This document shows positions 47,723 through 56,407 of a DNA stretch of 64,000 bases, one piece after another. The notes beneath the pieces were generated by a model, which had not been told where the DNA came from, made no database searches, and saw only the letters and a list, made by a program, of their open reading frames with translations. Each line of letters begins with the position of its first letter. The first letter of the stretch is position 1. The translations under genes and the position numbers were made by a program. Origin of the DNA: JAXMHQ01 sp046346665 (GTDB lineage: Bacteria > Verrucomicrobiota > Verrucomicrobiia > Limisphaerales > JAXMHQ01); NCBI GenBank assembly GCA_046346665.1, contig JAXMHQ010000019.1, positions 1 to 64,000 on the forward strand, read 5' to 3'.

Positions 47723-48056
47723 GAACCCATCTCATAAATAGGCAAGGGGTGCGTTGCCAGAGGTTTTGACCTGATGCAAGGCGCGAGGAAGGAGACTGCA
47801 GTGGGCGCCAGCGCACGATTCCATTTGGGGCAACTCGCTTGCAGGGCTTGGGAAGCCCATATCCGAGTGGATCTTCGACTGACGAGCAACGCAGCAGCAG
47901 GTCAAAAGATCGGCAACCCTGCGGGCTGGAGGCTATTGGGCGTCTGGCGGCGTTGCTCCTCAGTCACAGAGCCGTGAAGGCTATGCTCCTTCGTCGCGCC
48001 TTGCCAGACGCCCAATAGCCTCCAGCACACCCCTTGCCTATTTATGAGATGGGTTC
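47723..48056. mobile_element. 334-bp MITE-like element with 29-bp perfect terminal inverted repeats
   Basis: Bases 47723-47751 and 48028-48056 are perfect inverted copies (outer end GAACCCATCTCATAAATAGG). Inside, a second perfect inverted repeat of 24 bases lies at 47925-47948 and 48003-48026, next to the right terminal repeat. A third, shorter pair (TTTTGACCTG near 47766 and CAGGTCAAAA near 47900) is also present. No transposase frame is seen, so it must be non-autonomous. No clear target-site duplication is visible. It occupies most of the gap between coaE and glgB. Confidence 0.85.
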
Positions 48057-48107
48057 TAGCAGATTTCGCATGCCGTGTGCGGGTTTCCCTGTTACCATGA
48101 TCTCACC

Positions 48108-50306
48108 ATGTTGCTCACCCAGGATGAAGTTCGAAGCTTGGTCAACGTTCAGCACCGCTCACCTCACGAATTGCTGGGCATGCACCTGCTCGGAGACGGC
48201 TCGGGCATCGTCGCCCGCGCCCTCATCCCCGGCGCCCGCAGCGTCCAGATCCAGCCCGTCCACGAGAAAAATCGTCCCTCCTTCGAACTGAAATCCATCG
48301 ACCCCGCCGGGTTGTTCGAAGGCGTTTCCCGCGACGCCGACCGCATCTACGCCTACGACCTCGTCGTCAAATACAGCGGCTCTCAATCCTTCCGCACCCG
48401 CGATCCCTATTCCTTCCTCCCCACACTCGGCGAATCGGATCTCTACCTCTTCGGCAAAGGCGACGAACACCGCATCTACGACAAGCTCGGCGCCCACCTC
48501 CGCACCATCGACGGCGTTCACGGCACCAGCTTCGCCGTCTGGGCCCCCAACGCCCAGCGCGTCAGCGTCGTCGGCGACTTCAACGCCTGGGACGGACGCC
48601 GCCACGCTATGCGATCCCTCGGGCCGTCCGGTGTCTGGGAAATCTTCATCCCCGGCATTCCCCAGGGCGCCCATTACAAGTTCGAAATCCGCAATATCCA
48701 CGGCCAGATCACCCTCAAAACCGATCCCTACGGCACCTTCTTCGAAAGCGCCCCCAAAAACGCGTCCATCGTCTGGGACCCCGCCGCGTTCCAATGGACC
48801 GATGATGCCTGGATGCGCCAGCGCCGCGACCGCCAGCCGCTCCGCTCGCCCCTCTCCATCTACGAAGTCCACCTCGGCTCGTGGCAGAAAAAATCCGAGG
48901 GCGAATCCCACAGCTACCGCGAACTCGCCGCACCGCTCATCGAATACGTGAAACGAATGGGTTTCACCCACGTCGAATTCCTCCCCGTCGCCGAACACGC
49001 CTTCTACCCGTCCTGGGGCTACCAGGTCACCGGCTTCTACGCCCCCACCAGCCGCTACGGCACACCCGCCGACTTCCAGTTCCTCGTCAACGCCCTCCAC
49101 GAAGCCGGCATCGGCATCATCATCGACTGGGTCCCCGCACACTTCCCCCGCGACGACTGGGCGCTCGCCCGCTTCGACGGAACCGCCCTCTACGAACACG
49201 AGGATCCCCGCAAAGGCGCCCACCAGGACTGGGGCACCCTTATCTTCAATTACGGCCGGCACGAGGTCAGCAACTTCCTAACGGCTAATGCGTTGTTCTG
49301 GTGCGAACGCTACCACATCGACGGACTCCGCGTCGACGCCGTCGCCTCCATGCTCTACCTCGATTATTCCCGCAAGGAAGGCGAATGGATCCCCAACCAG
49401 TACGGTGGACGCGAAAACCTCGAGGCCATCGATTTCCTCAGGAAATTCAACCACCTCACCCACGTCCAGTTCCCCGGCGTCACCACCATCGCCGAGGAAT
49501 CCACCGCCTGGCCCCTCGTCACCCGCCCGCCTTACCTCGGCGGACTCGGGTTCTCCTTCAAATGGAACATGGGCTGGATGCACGATACCCTCGGCTACTT
49601 CGGCCGCGACCCCATCCACCGCAAATTCCACCAGAACGACCTCACGTTCGCCATGCTCTATCATCACCACGAAAATTTCATCCTGCCCCTCTCGCACGAT
49701 GAAGTGGTGCACGGCAAACGATCCCTGCTCGGACGCATGCCGGGCGATGACTGGCAGCGATTCGCCAACCTCCGCACCCTCGCCGCCTACCAGTGGCTCT
49801 TCCCCGGAAAAAAACTCCTCTTCATGGGCGGCGAATTCGGCCAGAGCGCCGAGTGGAACGCCAACGGACAGCTCGATTGGTGGCTCCTCGGCGCCGGCCC
49901 CTACCACCGCGGCATGCAACAATGCCTCGAAGACCTCAACCGCCTCTACACCGCCTCGCCCGCTCTCTGGGAAAGTGACTTCGATCCCGAAGGATTCTCC
50001 TGGATCGATTGCTCCGATACCGAAAACAGCGTCCTGTCCTTCGTCCGACGCAGCCGCTCCGGCGGCGGGGAAATCGTCGCCGTCTTCAACCTCACCCCGG
50101 TCCCGCGCCAGGGTTACCGCCTCGGACTCCCCGGCCCGGGCCGCTGGAAGGAAGTCATGAACACCGACGCCGCCGTCTATGGCGGCGCCAATGTGGGCAA
50201 CCTCGGCGGCATCGTCGCCGACCAGCCCCCCTGCCACGGCCAACCCTTCTCCGCTCAACTCACCCTGCCACCCCTCGGCGCCGTCGCCCTCCAACGCGAA
50301 ACCTGA
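48108..50306 (+). CDS. glgB: 1,4-alpha-glucan branching enzyme (GH13_9)
   Basis: This 732-residue protein makes alpha-1,6 branches in glycogen. An N-terminal CBM48-type region (GTSFAVWAPNAQRVSVVGDFN) precedes the barrel, with YEVHLGSWQ, VEFLPVAEHAFYPSWGYQ, GLRVDAVASML (nucleophile D410), TIAEESTAWP (acid/base E463) and LPLSHDEVVHGK (D531). GEFGQSAEWN and a C-terminal beta domain complete the protein. ATG 48108 is chosen since the family start MLLTQDEVRSLV fits, and upstream codons reach into the MITE-like element edge. No other glg gene is in the window. Confidence 0.97.
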   Translation: MLLTQDEVRSLVNVQHRSPHELLGMHLLGDGSGIVARALIPGARSVQIQPVHEKNRPSFELKSIDPAGLFEGVSRDADRIYAYDLVVKYSGSQSFRTRDPYSFLPTLGESDLYLFGKGDEHRIYDKLGAHLRTIDGVHGTSFAVWAPNAQRVSVVGDFNAWDGRRHAMRSLGPSGVWEIFIPGIPQGAHYKFEIRNIHGQITLKTDPYGTFFESAPKNASIVWDPAAFQWTDDAWMRQRRDRQPLRSPLSIYEVHLGSWQKKSEGESHSYRELAAPLIEYVKRMGFTHVEFLPVAEHAFYPSWGYQVTGFYAPTSRYGTPADFQFLVNALHEAGIGIIIDWVPAHFPRDDWALARFDGTALYEHEDPRKGAHQDWGTLIFNYGRHEVSNFLTANALFWCERYHIDGLRVDAVASMLYLDYSRKEGEWIPNQYGGRENLEAIDFLRKFNHLTHVQFPGVTTIAEESTAWPLVTRPPYLGGLGFSFKWNMGWMHDTLGYFGRDPIHRKFHQNDLTFAMLYHHHENFILPLSHDEVVHGKRSLLGRMPGDDWQRFANLRTLAAYQWLFPGKKLLFMGGEFGQSAEWNANGQLDWWLLGAGPYHRGMQQCLEDLNRLYTASPALWESDFDPEGFSWIDCSDTENSVLSFVRRSRSGGGEIVAVFNLTPVPRQGYRLGLPGPGRWKEVMNTDAAVYGGANVGNLGGIVADQPPCHGQPFSAQLTLPPLGAVALQRET

Positions 50307-50441
50307 CCCATCCCCGGGAGGGACGGCGCCTGCCGGGGCGGAGTCCGTCTCGCTTGACGAAGCCCGGTCCCCGCCGTCCCATTCATGCTGATCCATTTCG
50401 GGAATGCCAAAACGGCACCCCTCCAGGCTTTGTTCAGGTAC

Positions 50442-50475
50442 AAAAAACCGGCGGCCCGCTTTCGCGAGCCGCCGG
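50442..50475 (-). terminator. Rho-independent terminator on the minus strand
   Basis: On the minus strand CCGGCGGCTCGCGAAAGCGG folds with the following GCCGCCGG stem and is followed by six T residues (50447-50442). No minus-strand protein gene precedes it within 1 kb, which suggests that it ends a short non-coding transcript. Confidence 0.7.
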
Positions 50476-50580
50476 GAACCAAACCCAATACAGAAGAACG
50501 CCTGCTTATCGCAAGGCGCGTGCCAGCGGATTAAGGTGGGACTTTTGCGCCCCCTCCAAGCGGGAGGAAGCGGAATGGAG
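50442..50580 (-). ncRNA. Candidate small RNA of about 140 nt
   Basis: It is bounded by a promoter-like pair (TTGAGC at 50616-50611, 18-base spacer, CATAAT at 50592-50587) and a strong terminator at 50475-50442. The span has internal stems (CCTCC/GGAGG around a CGCTT loop, and CGCC/GGCG around TTGCGATAAGCA). No start codon with a plausible frame is seen. It fills the 524-base gap between glgB and the exonuclease gene, where nothing else is evident. I cannot assign it to a known RNA family. Confidence 0.35.
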
Positions 50581-50586
50581 CTCGGA

Positions 50587-50616
50587 ATTATGTTGCCATA
50601 ATCCCATGTAGCTCAA
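50587..50616 (-). promoter_or_regulatory. Candidate promoter of the small RNA
   Basis: TTGAGC (4/6 match to TTGACA) and CATAAT (5/6 match to TATAAT) are spaced by 18 bases on the minus strand. The predicted start is near 50580. Confidence 0.4.
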
Positions 50617-50830
50617 TGTTTGCATGCCCCAACCCAAGCAGAGCACATACCAACAAACCACCCCAGCCAGGCCCCGGAAATCCCAGAATGATAACGATCC
50701 AGCATGCCCTCCCTGTCACATTCTTGGGCTTCAAGGTGTCTTGTTTCTGGACAGAGTCTTGCTCTGGCAGGATTCGCTTCGCCTGCTTCTGCATTCGACA
50801 TTCTGCCTTCTGCCTTTTCTAATCTTCCCC

Positions 50831-51583
50831 GTGAAAATCGTATCCTGGAATGTCAACGGCCTCCGATCCATCCTCCGCAAAACTTTCCATTCCTTCCTGG
50901 ATGAAGAACGACCCGACATCCTCTGCCTCCAGGAAACCCGCTGCCATCCGGATCAGATCGAACAACTCTGGCCGGTCGAATACAAAACCTTCTGGAACAT
51001 GGCCCAGAAACCAGGCTATTCCGGCACCGCCATCTTCACCCGCATCCCGCCAATCAACGTCAAGCCGGATATCGGCGTGTCACTCCACGATCGCGAGGGC
51101 CGCGTGCTGACGGCCGAGTTCCAGGACTTCTTCCTCGTGAACGTCTACGTCCCAAATTCACAGCGCGAATTGACCCGGCTCGCCTACCGCCAGCGTTGGG
51201 ATTTCGATTTCCTCAAATTCCTTAAGAAACTCGAGAAACGGAAACCGGTGATCTTCTGCGGCGACCTGAATGTCGCCCATACGGAGCTGGACCTCGCGAA
51301 CCCGAAATCAAACCGGCGCAACCACGGCTTCACCGACGAGGAACGCGCCGGGTTCAGCGCCTTCATCCAGGCCGGGTTCCTGGATACCTTCCGCCAGTTC
51401 GAACAGGGTGGGGGACATTACACCTGGTGGAGCCCCATGTCCGGCGCACGCGCCCGCAACGTCGGCTGGCGCATCGACTACTTCCTCATCAGCAACTCCC
51501 TCCGCCCCCGCCTCGCCAAGAGCTTCATCCGCCCCGGCGTGCTCGGATCCGATCACTGCCCGGTCGGCATCGAACTGTCCTGA
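50831..51583 (+). CDS. xthA: Exodeoxyribonuclease III family AP endonuclease
   Basis: This 250-residue protein has all family motifs: VSWNVNGLRSILRK, ILCLQETRC (metal-binding Glu), YSGTAIFTR, GDLNVAHTELDL (Asp/Asn), WRIDYFLIS and LGSDHCPVGIEL (Asp-His pair). It repairs abasic sites and degrades 3' ends in DNA. The start is GTG 50831, placing VKIVSWN at the N-terminus; no in-frame ATG gives a better fit. The last 31 bases overlap the end of the convergent GNAT gene. Confidence 0.95.
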   Translation: MKIVSWNVNGLRSILRKTFHSFLDEERPDILCLQETRCHPDQIEQLWPVEYKTFWNMAQKPGYSGTAIFTRIPPINVKPDIGVSLHDREGRVLTAEFQDFFLVNVYVPNSQRELTRLAYRQRWDFDFLKFLKKLEKRKPVIFCGDLNVAHTELDLANPKSNRRNHGFTDEERAGFSAFIQAGFLDTFRQFEQGGGHYTWWSPMSGARARNVGWRIDYFLISNSLRPRLAKSFIRPGVLGSDHCPVGIELS

Positions 51584-52110
51584 GTCTCCAGCACCTTCTC
51601 CATCACAAAATCGTCCATCACGTAGCCCCCGCCAATGTCCGCCACCACTTCACGCGCAATCTTGTACCCATTGCGCTGATAGGCGGCAATCGCCCGGGCA
51701 TTGCCTTTGTTAACATTCAACATCAGGCGCCGCCCGCCCAGCCTCCGCGCTTCCGCCTCACAGTGCCGCAACAGCAGGCTCCCCAGCCCGCGCCCCTGCA
51801 ATTCCGGCCGGAGATAAATCTTGTGCAACTTGAACAACCCCGGCGCGCTCTCCGGCCCGTACGACGCAAACCCGCCCGCAACACCGCCTTCAAACAACAG
51901 GTCGTAACGAATGCCCCGCCCCTGCATCTCCTCCCGCATCGCGTCCAGCGAATACATCCGCGCCAGCATGTAATCAATCTGGCCCGGCGCCAGGATCGCG
52001 GCGTAACACACCCGCCAGATCTCCGCCGCCAGACGCGCAATCAACTCCAGGTCGGCCTCCGTGGCCGGCTGCACCCGGACTGAACCCGGCGGTTGCGCGC
52101 CCGTGGACAT
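51553..52110 (-). CDS. GNAT family N-acetyltransferase
   Basis: This 185-residue protein has the GNAT acetyl-CoA site RPELQGRGLGSLLLRHCEAEA, followed by MLNVNKGNARAIAAYQRNGYKI. The substrate is unknown. ATG 52110 (MSTGAQPPGSV) avoids overlap with purB; ATG 52134 would overlap the purB end by 11 bases. It is 13 bases downstream of purB on the same strand and probably co-transcribed. Its 3' end overlaps the convergent exonuclease gene by 31 bases. Confidence 0.9.
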   Translation of the reverse strand: MSTGAQPPGSVRVQPATEADLELIARLAAEIWRVCYAAILAPGQIDYMLARMYSLDAMREEMQGRGIRYDLLFEGGVAGGFASYGPESAPGLFKLHKIYLRPELQGRGLGSLLLRHCEAEARRLGGRRLMLNVNKGNARAIAAYQRNGYKIAREVVADIGGGYVMDDFVMEKVLETQDSSMPTGQ

Positions 52111-52123
52111 CGATGCGAGCCGG

Positions 52124-53458
52124 TTACAAACCAACCTTCTTGAACCGCGACTGGACTTCCTTGAGATGAAAATCCACCGAGCAAAGCGCTTCCAGCTCGC
52201 CGGCCTTGAAATGCTTCGCCACCTCCGGATCGGACTTGAGCTGCTCCACGAAATTCGCGTCGTCGCGCCCCGCGTGCTTCACCTCCCACGTCTTCATCGC
52301 GTTGCGCTGCACCAGGTCATACGCCTGCTCCCGCGTCAGCCCCTTGCGAATCAGTGCCAGCAGCACCGTCTGCGAATTCCACATCCCCAGGCTCAACCCG
52401 AGATTGCGCTTCATGTTCTCCGGGTACACCGCCAGCCCCTCCATCAGCCGCGCCAGCAATCCTAACATGTAATCCAGTAGTGTGCAGGAATCCGGGAAGA
52501 TAATCCGCTCCACCGAGCTGTGGCTGATGTCCCGCTCGTGCCACAACGCCACATTCTCCATCGCCGCCAGAGCATTGCCCCGCAGCACCCGCGCCAGCCC
52601 CGTCAGACGCTCCCACGTGATCGGGTTCCGCTTGTGCGGCATCGCGCTGCTTCCCTTCTGCCCCTTCGTGAACGCCTCCTCCGCCTCCAGCACCTCCGTG
52701 CGCTGCAGATGCCGGAACTCCACCGCCCAGCGCTCAATGCTCGCCCCCACCAGCGCCAGCGCCGACATGTATTCGGCGTGTATGTCCCGCTGCACCACCT
52801 GCGTCGCCATCGGCGCCGGACGCAGCCCCAGGTGCTTGCAGACCGCCTCCTCCACCGACGGAGGCAAATGCGCGCTCGTCCCCACCGCGCCGCTCAGCTT
52901 CCCCACCGCCGCCACCTCCCGCGCCCGCTCCAGCCGCTCCAGCGCCCGCCCGAATTCATCATACATCAACGCCAGCTTCAGCCCGAACGTCGTCGGCTCC
53001 GCGTGAATCCCGTGGCTCCGCCCGATGCACGGCGTCAACATGTGCTCCCGCGCCCGCTTCGCTATCGCCTTCCGCACCGCCTGCACGTCCGCGATCAAAA
53101 TGCTCACGCTCTGAACCAGCTGCACCGCAAACGCCGTGTCCACCACGTCGCTGCTCGTCAGGCCGAAATGAAACCAGCGGCTCGCCTCGTCGTTGATCTT
53201 CTCCGCCACCGCCGTCGTGAACCCGATCACGTCGTGATTCAACGTCTTCTCCAGCTCCCGCTGTCGCTCCACCAGCCCCTTCAAATCCGCAAACCACGCA
53301 TCCGCCCCCGCCTTCATCTTCACGTAATCCCCCTCCGGCACAATGCCCTCCTTCACCAGCGCCTTGCTCGCCAGCAACTCAATCAACAGCCAGATCCGCA
53401 GCTTGTTCTCGTCCGTCCAAATGTCCCGCATCTCCTGCCGGGAATAACGTTGAATCAT
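52124..53458 (-). CDS. purB: Adenylosuccinate lyase
   Basis: This 444-residue fumarase/aspartase-superfamily enzyme carries TSSDVVDTAFAVQLV, RSHGIHAEPTTFGLK (catalytic His region) and the signature GSSAMPHKRNP. It cleaves SAICAR and adenylosuccinate, releasing fumarate, in purine synthesis. It starts MIQRYSRQEMRDIW, as in the Bacillus-type short form. No other pur gene is nearby. Downstream on the same strand is a GNAT gene; upstream, between purB and the rhomboid gene, is a long hairpin. Confidence 0.97.
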   Translation of the reverse strand: MIQRYSRQEMRDIWTDENKLRIWLLIELLASKALVKEGIVPEGDYVKMKAGADAWFADLKGLVERQRELEKTLNHDVIGFTTAVAEKINDEASRWFHFGLTSSDVVDTAFAVQLVQSVSILIADVQAVRKAIAKRAREHMLTPCIGRSHGIHAEPTTFGLKLALMYDEFGRALERLERAREVAAVGKLSGAVGTSAHLPPSVEEAVCKHLGLRPAPMATQVVQRDIHAEYMSALALVGASIERWAVEFRHLQRTEVLEAEEAFTKGQKGSSAMPHKRNPITWERLTGLARVLRGNALAAMENVALWHERDISHSSVERIIFPDSCTLLDYMLGLLARLMEGLAVYPENMKRNLGLSLGMWNSQTVLLALIRKGLTREQAYDLVQRNAMKTWEVKHAGRDDANFVEQLKSDPEVAKHFKAGELEALCSVDFHLKEVQSRFKKVGL

Positions 53459-53524
53459 GAACCCAGATTAAAAAACCCGCCCCCCCGAGTCGAGCCCCCG
53501 CCGCATCGAAAACAAGAATCGCCA

Positions 53525-53585
53525 AAATTCACAATTATAGGACTGACCCCTTCGCAAAAGGGGTCGGTCCTATAATTGTGAATTT
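53525..53585. repeat. Long near-perfect hairpin between the rhomboid gene and purB
   Basis: About 28 bases on each side (from AAATTCACAATTATAGGA to its inverted copy) form a stem with one or two mismatches and a loop of about five bases around CGCAA. The stem tip reads GACCCCTT/AAGGGGTC. It lies 13 bases after the rhomboid stop and could act as a terminator, but the length and AT-rich base look more like a dispersed element. Confidence 0.7.
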
Positions 53586-53597
53586 GTGGGATCGATC

Positions 53598-54509
53598 CTA
53601 GCGTTTGGCCATCCGGTTGCGCGCTCTTTCCAGGATGTTGCGCTCGCGCTCGGTCAGGCTTTGAATGCCGTGCTTCGAAATTTTGTCGAGGATTGGATCG
53701 ACCTCCCGGCTGATGAATTCTTCACGGCCGGTTTCGGCAAGTTCGTCTTCCGGCACCCCCGGCCAGCCGGCTGAATCGCCGGATTCCGGTCGGCGCCGCC
53801 GCGCCGCCGCGCCGCTGCGCGCACGCCGCCACCCGCGCATCCAGTTTTCCCACGGCAGCGGCACATCATCGTTCTGCCAGCCCATCCGCACCCAGAGCAG
53901 CCCCGTCGCCAGCCCGCCCAGGTGCGCCGCATGCGCCATCCCGCCGCCCCCGGACGGCACCAGCGTGAAAAACAACGACACCGCCGCCGTAATCCACAAC
54001 AGCACGTCCGCCCGGATCGGCAGCACGAAACTCATGAGAATCGTCGCGTTCGACTGGAGCCGGGCGAAGATGGCAAAAATCCCCATGGCCCCGGCCGACG
54101 CGCCCACGACCAACATCCCGAAATGGCGTGGAAACAGGACCATCAGCACGCATTGCAGCAGCCCGCCCGCCGCGCCGGACCCGAAATACGCCAGCAGAAA
54201 CCGCTTCGGCCCCATGACTTGCTCGACAAAATTTCCAAAAAACCACAGTGCCAGCAGGTTGCCCAGCAGGTGCATCAGGCTCGCATGCAGGAATTGAAAC
54301 GTGAAGAACTGCCAGACGTATCCCGACTCCAGCGCCGCCGGGGTCAGTGCAAACCGGTCCAGGATATAAGTGTGGAAGTAAACGGCGTCGATTTGTTGAA
54401 AAGCAAAAACGGCCACCAGGACGGCCATCAACGCCGCCGTGGCCGTCCAGCGGAATCCCCGGCCAAAGCCGCCGCCCCCGGGCCGCATATAATCACGGTT
54501 CTCTAGCAT
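53598..54509 (-). CDS. Rhomboid family intramembrane serine protease
   Basis: The 303-residue protein has six membrane spans, with FLHASLMHLLGNLLALWFFG (oxyanion His/Asn region), catalytic Ser in VVGASAGAMGIFA and catalytic His in MAHAAHLGGLATGLL. A 90-residue cytoplasmic tail, rich in Arg/Glu and ending in RNILERARNRMAKR, is added. It cleaves membrane proteins within the bilayer; substrates are unknown. A second rhomboid gene lies 43 bases upstream on the same strand, likely the result of duplication. Confidence 0.93.
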   Translation of the reverse strand: MLENRDYMRPGGGGFGRGFRWTATAALMAVLVAVFAFQQIDAVYFHTYILDRFALTPAALESGYVWQFFTFQFLHASLMHLLGNLLALWFFGNFVEQVMGPKRFLLAYFGSGAAGGLLQCVLMVLFPRHFGMLVVGASAGAMGIFAIFARLQSNATILMSFVLPIRADVLLWITAAVSLFFTLVPSGGGGMAHAAHLGGLATGLLWVRMGWQNDDVPLPWENWMRGWRRARSGAAARRRRPESGDSAGWPGVPEDELAETGREEFISREVDPILDKISKHGIQSLTERERNILERARNRMAKR

Positions 54510-54552
54510 ACGCCTGCAACCTAGCTGCGCATCTCCGGATTATCAACGGGGT

Positions 54553-55248
54553 TCATGAACCCAGCGGATCCCCCGGCCGGCCCGACCTGCGCCGCACCTG
54601 CCTTTCCCACCACCGCACGCAGGCCAGGCCGGTCAGGATCCCGCCCATGTGCGCCGCGTGCGCCACGTTTCCAAACACCGATTCCACCAGGCGCGAATCC
54701 GGAAACGCGATTCCAATGGTGGAAATGACAATGCTCACCCAGAGCAGCGTGATCGTCTGCATCCGGATCGGGACCACGAAGAACAGCAGCATCACGAGAG
54801 GCCGTCTCGGGTTTAGCAGCGCGAATGCCGAAACCACTCCAAACACACCGGCCGACGCGCCCACGACGCCCGACCCGAAATGGCCCGGCCAGGCGAGGGC
54901 CGCGAGTTCCTGGAACAATCCGCCCACGACCCCGCTCGCGAAATAGAGGACCAGGAATCGCCGCGTTCCAAGCGCATACTCGACCTCCCGCCCGAACAGG
55001 TAGAGCGCCCAGCAGTTGAGCAGCAGGTGCAACAGTCCTGCGTGCAGGAACTGGTAGGACAGAAGCTGCCAGTAATATCCCTGGCGCAGCCCGTCCAGGC
55101 TCAGGCACAGATACCGGTCGACCCAGGCCGGCGGCAACACCAGCACCTGGATGGCAAAAGCGACAATGATCGCCGCCACCAGAATCACGGTCGCCGGCCA
55201 CAGCCGCGAGCCGGGCAGGGGACGAAGAAAGCCCGATTTTTCAAACAT
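54553..55248 (-). CDS. Rhomboid family intramembrane serine protease, tandem paralogue
   Basis: This 231-residue protein has six spans, QFLHAGLLHLLLNCWALYLFG, catalytic Ser in VVGASAGVFGVVS and catalytic His in VAHAAHMGGILTG. It lacks the long C-terminal tail of its neighbour. The shared GYxWQ.....QFLHA and GASAG contexts point to a gene duplication. It is the first gene of the pair in the direction of transcription. Confidence 0.93.
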   Translation of the reverse strand: MFEKSGFLRPLPGSRLWPATVILVAAIIVAFAIQVLVLPPAWVDRYLCLSLDGLRQGYYWQLLSYQFLHAGLLHLLLNCWALYLFGREVEYALGTRRFLVLYFASGVVGGLFQELAALAWPGHFGSGVVGASAGVFGVVSAFALLNPRRPLVMLLFFVVPIRMQTITLLWVSIVISTIGIAFPDSRLVESVFGNVAHAAHMGGILTGLACVRWWERQVRRRSGRPGDPLGS

Positions 55249-55303
55249 ACCCGCCCACCTTAATTGCCACTCCCGCCATTTTCAACGGCGAGTTCGCGCC
55301 CGC

Positions 55304-55478
55304 GGGTGCGATTTACGGCGAGGGTCAGGAGCGCGGCTGTGTCCGCCAGGACCAGCCGCAGAAATGTTCGATATACCAACGCTCCCTGTCTTCTCAAACG
55401 CCTTCGCATCTGCCACGTCCCTGCAGCTGATCCTTCGGATACAGCCGCGCTCCGGGAATTGCCCCTCATTTCGAATCG
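55304..55478. repeat. 175-bp dispersed intergenic repeat, copy 2
   Basis: An ungapped match to 3597-3771, with about 92% identity by hand count. It lies between the rhomboid pair and the methyltransferase gene; the rest of this 327-base gap (55249-55575) shows nothing recognisable. Confidence 0.8.
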
Positions 55479-55575
55479 CACCCCGCGGCCGCCCGTCTCT
55501 TGACAGGAGGCCCGGCGCCTGTTCACTCTGGGCGCGCCAGCCGGGTGCTTCATTGCATGCCACTGGTTCGCAGCC

Positions 55576-56391
55576 ATGAAACTCCGGGAATTTATCGCCT
55601 CGGGCGACGACTACAATCGCCGTGCCCACGCGCGCGGCGGCCAGGACGGTTACTTTCGCCAGCACGCTTCGCGCCTGCACCACGCCTGTGAAGCGTTTCG
55701 CCTGTTTGACGCACGCCTGGGCGAGGTTCTCGAAATCGGCCCGTTCTACGGCTGCACCCCGTTCCTGCTGCGCCCGCGGTCTTCCAGTTACACGGTCCTG
55801 GAAGGACCCGATCCCGCCGTGCAGCCGCTGGAATCCCTCTACTCGGAAACCGGCATCCGGATGTTGTACGCCGATTTCTTCGAGGTTTTCGGGCCCACGC
55901 GGACGGCTCTGCACCGGCTGGATTTTCCCGACGCGCAGTTCGACACGGTGCTGTGCTGGGAAACGATGGAGCATTTCAATTTCAACCCGGTGAAATTCGT
56001 CCGTGAACTCCGGCGCGTGCTCAAACCCGGCGGCCGCGCCTGCATCACCGTTCCCAACAAGGCGTCCTTTCAGAGCCTTGCAGGACTGCTCAGCGGACGA
56101 GGGGAAGACCAGCTCATCCGGAATTATTTCCAGTTCGAAGACTACGTCAGCGACGGAAAAACGGCGTTTTACGGTTTCCACTGGCGGGAATATTCGCCGC
56201 GCGAACTCGGGGCGCTGTTCGCCGGGGCCGGCTTTCACGTCGAGGAATGCCGCAGCTTCACCGCGTTCCAGGATCATGGCCGCACCGGCCTCGTCCGGCG
56301 CCTCGCGCGCGCCGGCAATCGCATTGCCGTCCGGCTGTTCCCGCGCCACGGCACGCACGTGATGCTCAGCGCCCGCAAAACCAGCCAGTAA
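55576..56391 (+). CDS. SAM-dependent methyltransferase (class I)
   Basis: The 271-residue protein has motif I EVLEIGPFYGCTPFLL, the acidic end of strand 2 (VLEGPD), and FDTVLCWETMEHFNF followed by ELRRVLKPGGRACITVPN, the Methyltransf_11-type core. The C-terminal part (HWREYSPRELGALFAGAGF) is typical of methyltransferases acting on sugars or lipids. The substrate is unknown. It is convergent with the arginyltransferase-like gene, 16 bases apart. Confidence 0.87.
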   Translation: MKLREFIASGDDYNRRAHARGGQDGYFRQHASRLHHACEAFRLFDARLGEVLEIGPFYGCTPFLLRPRSSSYTVLEGPDPAVQPLESLYSETGIRMLYADFFEVFGPTRTALHRLDFPDAQFDTVLCWETMEHFNFNPVKFVRELRRVLKPGGRACITVPNKASFQSLAGLLSGRGEDQLIRNYFQFEDYVSDGKTAFYGFHWREYSPRELGALFAGAGFHVEECRSFTAFQDHGRTGLVRRLARAGNRIAVRLFPRHGTHVMLSARKTSQ

Positions 56392-56407
56392 TCCGGGACG
56401 GCCCGCC

